Positions 21,810-23,011 of a stretch of DNA of 23,011 nt are shown in pieces. The stretch's first letter is position 1, and each line of letters opens with the position of its first letter. The stretch covers positions 1-23,011 of the IMG/VR virus record IMGVR_UViG_3300048556_000098. One strand, given 5' to 3'. The stretch is from a virus. The translations under genes and the position numbers were made by a program. Under the pieces are notes generated by a model. It saw only the letters and a program-made list of their open reading frames with translations. It had not been told where the DNA came from and did not search any database.

Positions 21810-21817
21810 TATATTTG
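21787..21817 (+). promoter_or_regulatory. Promoter between tape measure and regulator genes, -7 box 3 nt before ATG
   Basis: TTG at 21787-21789 (-33) and TATATTTG at 21810-21817 (-7) have a 20-bp spacer. The -7 box begins immediately after the tape measure stop codon and the ATG at 21821 follows 3 nt after it, so a leaderless transcript is expected. Confidence 0.72.
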
Positions 21818-21820
21818 CGT

Positions 21821-22138
21821 ATGATAAGACAGAATAGTGCCGATATTGTTGATGAGTTCATAGAACTTATATACAATGAAGTTAAGGTGCGATACTCTGA
21901 GGAAGCAGGAATAAAGAATGTCCTAAACCATCTATCAGAGAAAGGTCTTATCGAGCCAAGAAAGCTAAGAGATTATATGATAATAAGAGATTTTGACAAG
22001 GTGTTGGAATCTAACAATGGTAACTACACATTTACATATATGGACATATCCATTAAGTACGATGTATCAGAAAGAACCATTCAGAATATTATGTATAAGC
22101 ACAAGCGTAAATTCAACAAGGACTACAATATTAGGTGA
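21821..22138 (+). CDS. Small HTH-like protein, possible late regulator
   Basis: A 105-aa protein. I chose ATG 21821 over the TTG at 21815, which lies inside the promoter box. The N-terminal half is helical (ADIVDEFIELIYNEVKVRYS), followed by KNVLNHLSEKGLIEPRKL. The C-terminal part has an HTH-like segment: FTYMDISIKYDVSERTIQNI, then MYKHKRKF, where 'SERTIQNIMYKHKRKF' looks like a recognition helix. It sits alone between tail and head genes with its own promoter, and directly before the CTGCGA-type promoter of the protease gene. It is a good candidate for a late regulator; this is inference. Confidence 0.68.
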   Translation: MIRQNSADIVDEFIELIYNEVKVRYSEEAGIKNVLNHLSEKGLIEPRKLRDYMIIRDFDKVLESNNGNYTFTYMDISIKYDVSERTIQNIMYKHKRKFNKDYNIR

Positions 22139-22149
22139 TTGCCTCATTT

Positions 22150-22184
22150 CTGCGAAAGATATGATACATTAATTATTAAATTTG
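22150..22184 (+). promoter_or_regulatory. Late promoter with CTGCGAAAGATA element, no -33 box
   Basis: CTGCGAAAGATA at 22150-22161 is followed after exactly 15 bp by TAAATTTG at 22177-22184, and the ATG at 22189 comes 4 nt later. No TTG or TTTG is found at -33. The layout is the same as that of the promoter at 10238-10272. Confidence 0.65.
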
Positions 22185-22188
22185 CAAA

Positions 22189-23011
22189 ATGAACAAATGG
22201 TATTCAATAGAAAACAAAGCAGATAATAACGTAGAAATATCTATCTATGATGAGATAGGTGACTACGGAACATCTGCTAAAAACTTTATAGAGGAAGTTA
22301 AAGCTGTTGGAACTGCTGACATCACATTACGCATCAACTCAGTTGGTGGTAGTGTATTTGATGGTTTAGCTATTTACAATACTTTACGTTCTCACAATGG
22401 GTATGTAAACATAAAGATTGAAGGCTTGGCTGCTTCTATATCTACTGTCATAGCAATGGCAGGGGATAACATAGAGATGTCAGAAAACGGATTCTTTATG
22501 ATTCATAACCCATTTGGACAATCGGCAGGAGAAGCAGGAGATATGCGTAAAACTGCTGACTTACTTGACAAAATTAAGAATGAGATTATTGAGATATATT
22601 CTAAGAAGTCTAGCCTAACGACTAAACAACTTTCGGATATGATGGATAAAGAAACTTGGTTATCAAGTGAAGAAGCAATGGAATATGGATTTGTAGATAC
22701 AATTACTGCTCCTATGAAAGTTGCTGCATCTTTTGACCTTTCTAAATTTACTAATGTGAACGAGAAAGAGGTCAATGATAAATTGAAATTAAATAATAAT
22801 AATAAATCAATTAAAATGACTGAAGAATTAAAAACTTGGTTCAACGGTGTTAAAGAAGAAATCTTAAACGCTGTAAAAGGAGAGAATGTTTCTACTCCTG
22901 CTGAAGAAGTTTCTGTTTCTATTTCTGACAATGAGGTTATCGTTAATAAGCTAGAAGAACTAGAAGAAAACGCTAACTCTTTGCGTGAAGAAAAAGAAGA
23001 ATTAGCAGGTC
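22189..23011 (+). CDS. ClpP-type prohead protease, probably with embedded scaffold, 3' partial
   Basis: The frame is open to the right edge (274 residues visible). Residues 15-180 match phage ClpP-like head maturation proteases: ITLRINSVGGSVFDGLAIYN, EGLAASISTVIAMAG with nucleophile S83, FFMIHNPFG with H106, and ETWLSSEEAMEYGFVD, where E155 sits at the place of the ClpP aspartate. After a low-complexity LKLNNNNKSIK linker comes a helical, acidic region from M210 (TEELKTWFNGVKEEI ... LEELEENANSLREEKEELAG) that looks like a scaffolding protein. An internal ATG at 22816 has an A-rich leader. Portal and capsid genes are expected just outside the window. Confidence 0.9.
   Translation, partial: MNKWYSIENKADNNVEISIYDEIGDYGTSAKNFIEEVKAVGTADITLRINSVGGSVFDGLAIYNTLRSHNGYVNIKIEGLAASISTVIAMAGDNIEMSENGFFMIHNPFGQSAGEAGDMRKTADLLDKIKNEIIEIYSKKSSLTTKQLSDMMDKETWLSSEEAMEYGFVDTITAPMKVAASFDLSKFTNVNEKEVNDKLKLNNNNKSIKMTEELKTWFNGVKEEILNAVKGENVSTPAEEVSVSISDNEVIVNKLEELEENANSLREEKEELAG
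22816..23011 (+). CDS. Candidate in-frame internal scaffold protein, 3' partial
   Basis: ATG 22816 (residue 210 of the protease frame) is preceded by AATAATAATAATAAATCAAT-type A-rich DNA like the other translation starts in this genome. The product from here is purely helical and acidic (KTWFNGVKEEILNAVKGE, then NKLEELEENANSLREE). In lambda, Nu3 is made in the same way from an internal start in the protease gene C. It runs off the window. Confidence 0.45.
   Translation, partial: MTEELKTWFNGVKEEILNAVKGENVSTPAEEVSVSISDNEVIVNKLEELEENANSLREEKEELAG

Noticed and set aside
22503-22931. 142-codon minus-strand ORF over the prohead protease
   Set aside because: It is the shadow of a clearly conserved ClpP-like frame, with no promoter or start region of the type seen elsewhere.

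Overview
The window is a 23 kb piece of a tailed double-stranded DNA phage, either free or as a prophage. The likely host is a member of the Bacteroidetes, probably a flavobacterium. The DNA is AT-rich. Almost every start codon lacks a Shine-Dalgarno sequence and sits behind an A-rich leader. Eight sites match the Bacteroidetes -7 promoter box TAnnTTTG. All genes I accept lie on the plus strand. The tape measure protein and tail-completion type proteins, with no sheath or tube gene visible, suggest a siphovirus. Neither an integrase nor a recognisable lysis gene is visible.

Layout. 1-2201 is a tightly overlapping early operon: an ssDNA-annealing-like protein (cut by the window edge), small unknown proteins, two small helix-turn-helix proteins, a free-standing DnaA domain IV protein and an SSB-like OB-fold protein ending in DLPF. 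2223-3682 has its own promoter and carries a 37-aa ORF, a replisome-organiser-like initiator and two small unknown genes. 3684-5861 carries a complete M20/PepT-like zinc metallopeptidase with a C-terminal Cys cluster, a membrane/coiled-coil ORF overprinted on a VRR-NUC nuclease, a DUF3310 protein and a small HTH protein. 5867-6190 is a one-gene unit ending in a strong terminator. 6191-8037 is a separate cassette with its own promoter and terminator: a 66-aa protein, a 366-aa Cys-cluster protein with atypical arginine codons, and one or two membrane peptides. 8038-8411 is largely noncoding and holds a decayed copy of the linker of the replication initiator.

From 8412 comes the late, virion part: small and large terminase, a hypothetical protein, tail-assembly-chaperone-like genes, a tail-terminator/LamG fusion, two very large tail proteins (one with a CBM-like insertion, one with a calcium-loop-like motif), a second LamG protein, an HK97 gp10-like protein, the tape measure protein, a small regulator-like protein, and a ClpP-type prohead protease that runs off the window and probably also encodes the scaffold. 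Tail genes therefore precede head genes.

The regulation is the most unusual part. Early promoters lie 25-31 nt before the start codon and share a leader close to AAACTAAAACATTATG. The four late promoters have their -7 box only 3-5 nt before the ATG, which predicts leaderless mRNAs. Two of them, before the gene after terL and before the prohead protease, lack a -33 box. They carry instead a shared CTGCGAmAGATA element at identical spacing, a candidate site for a phage late activator. All functions are read from sequence motifs only; no database search was run.
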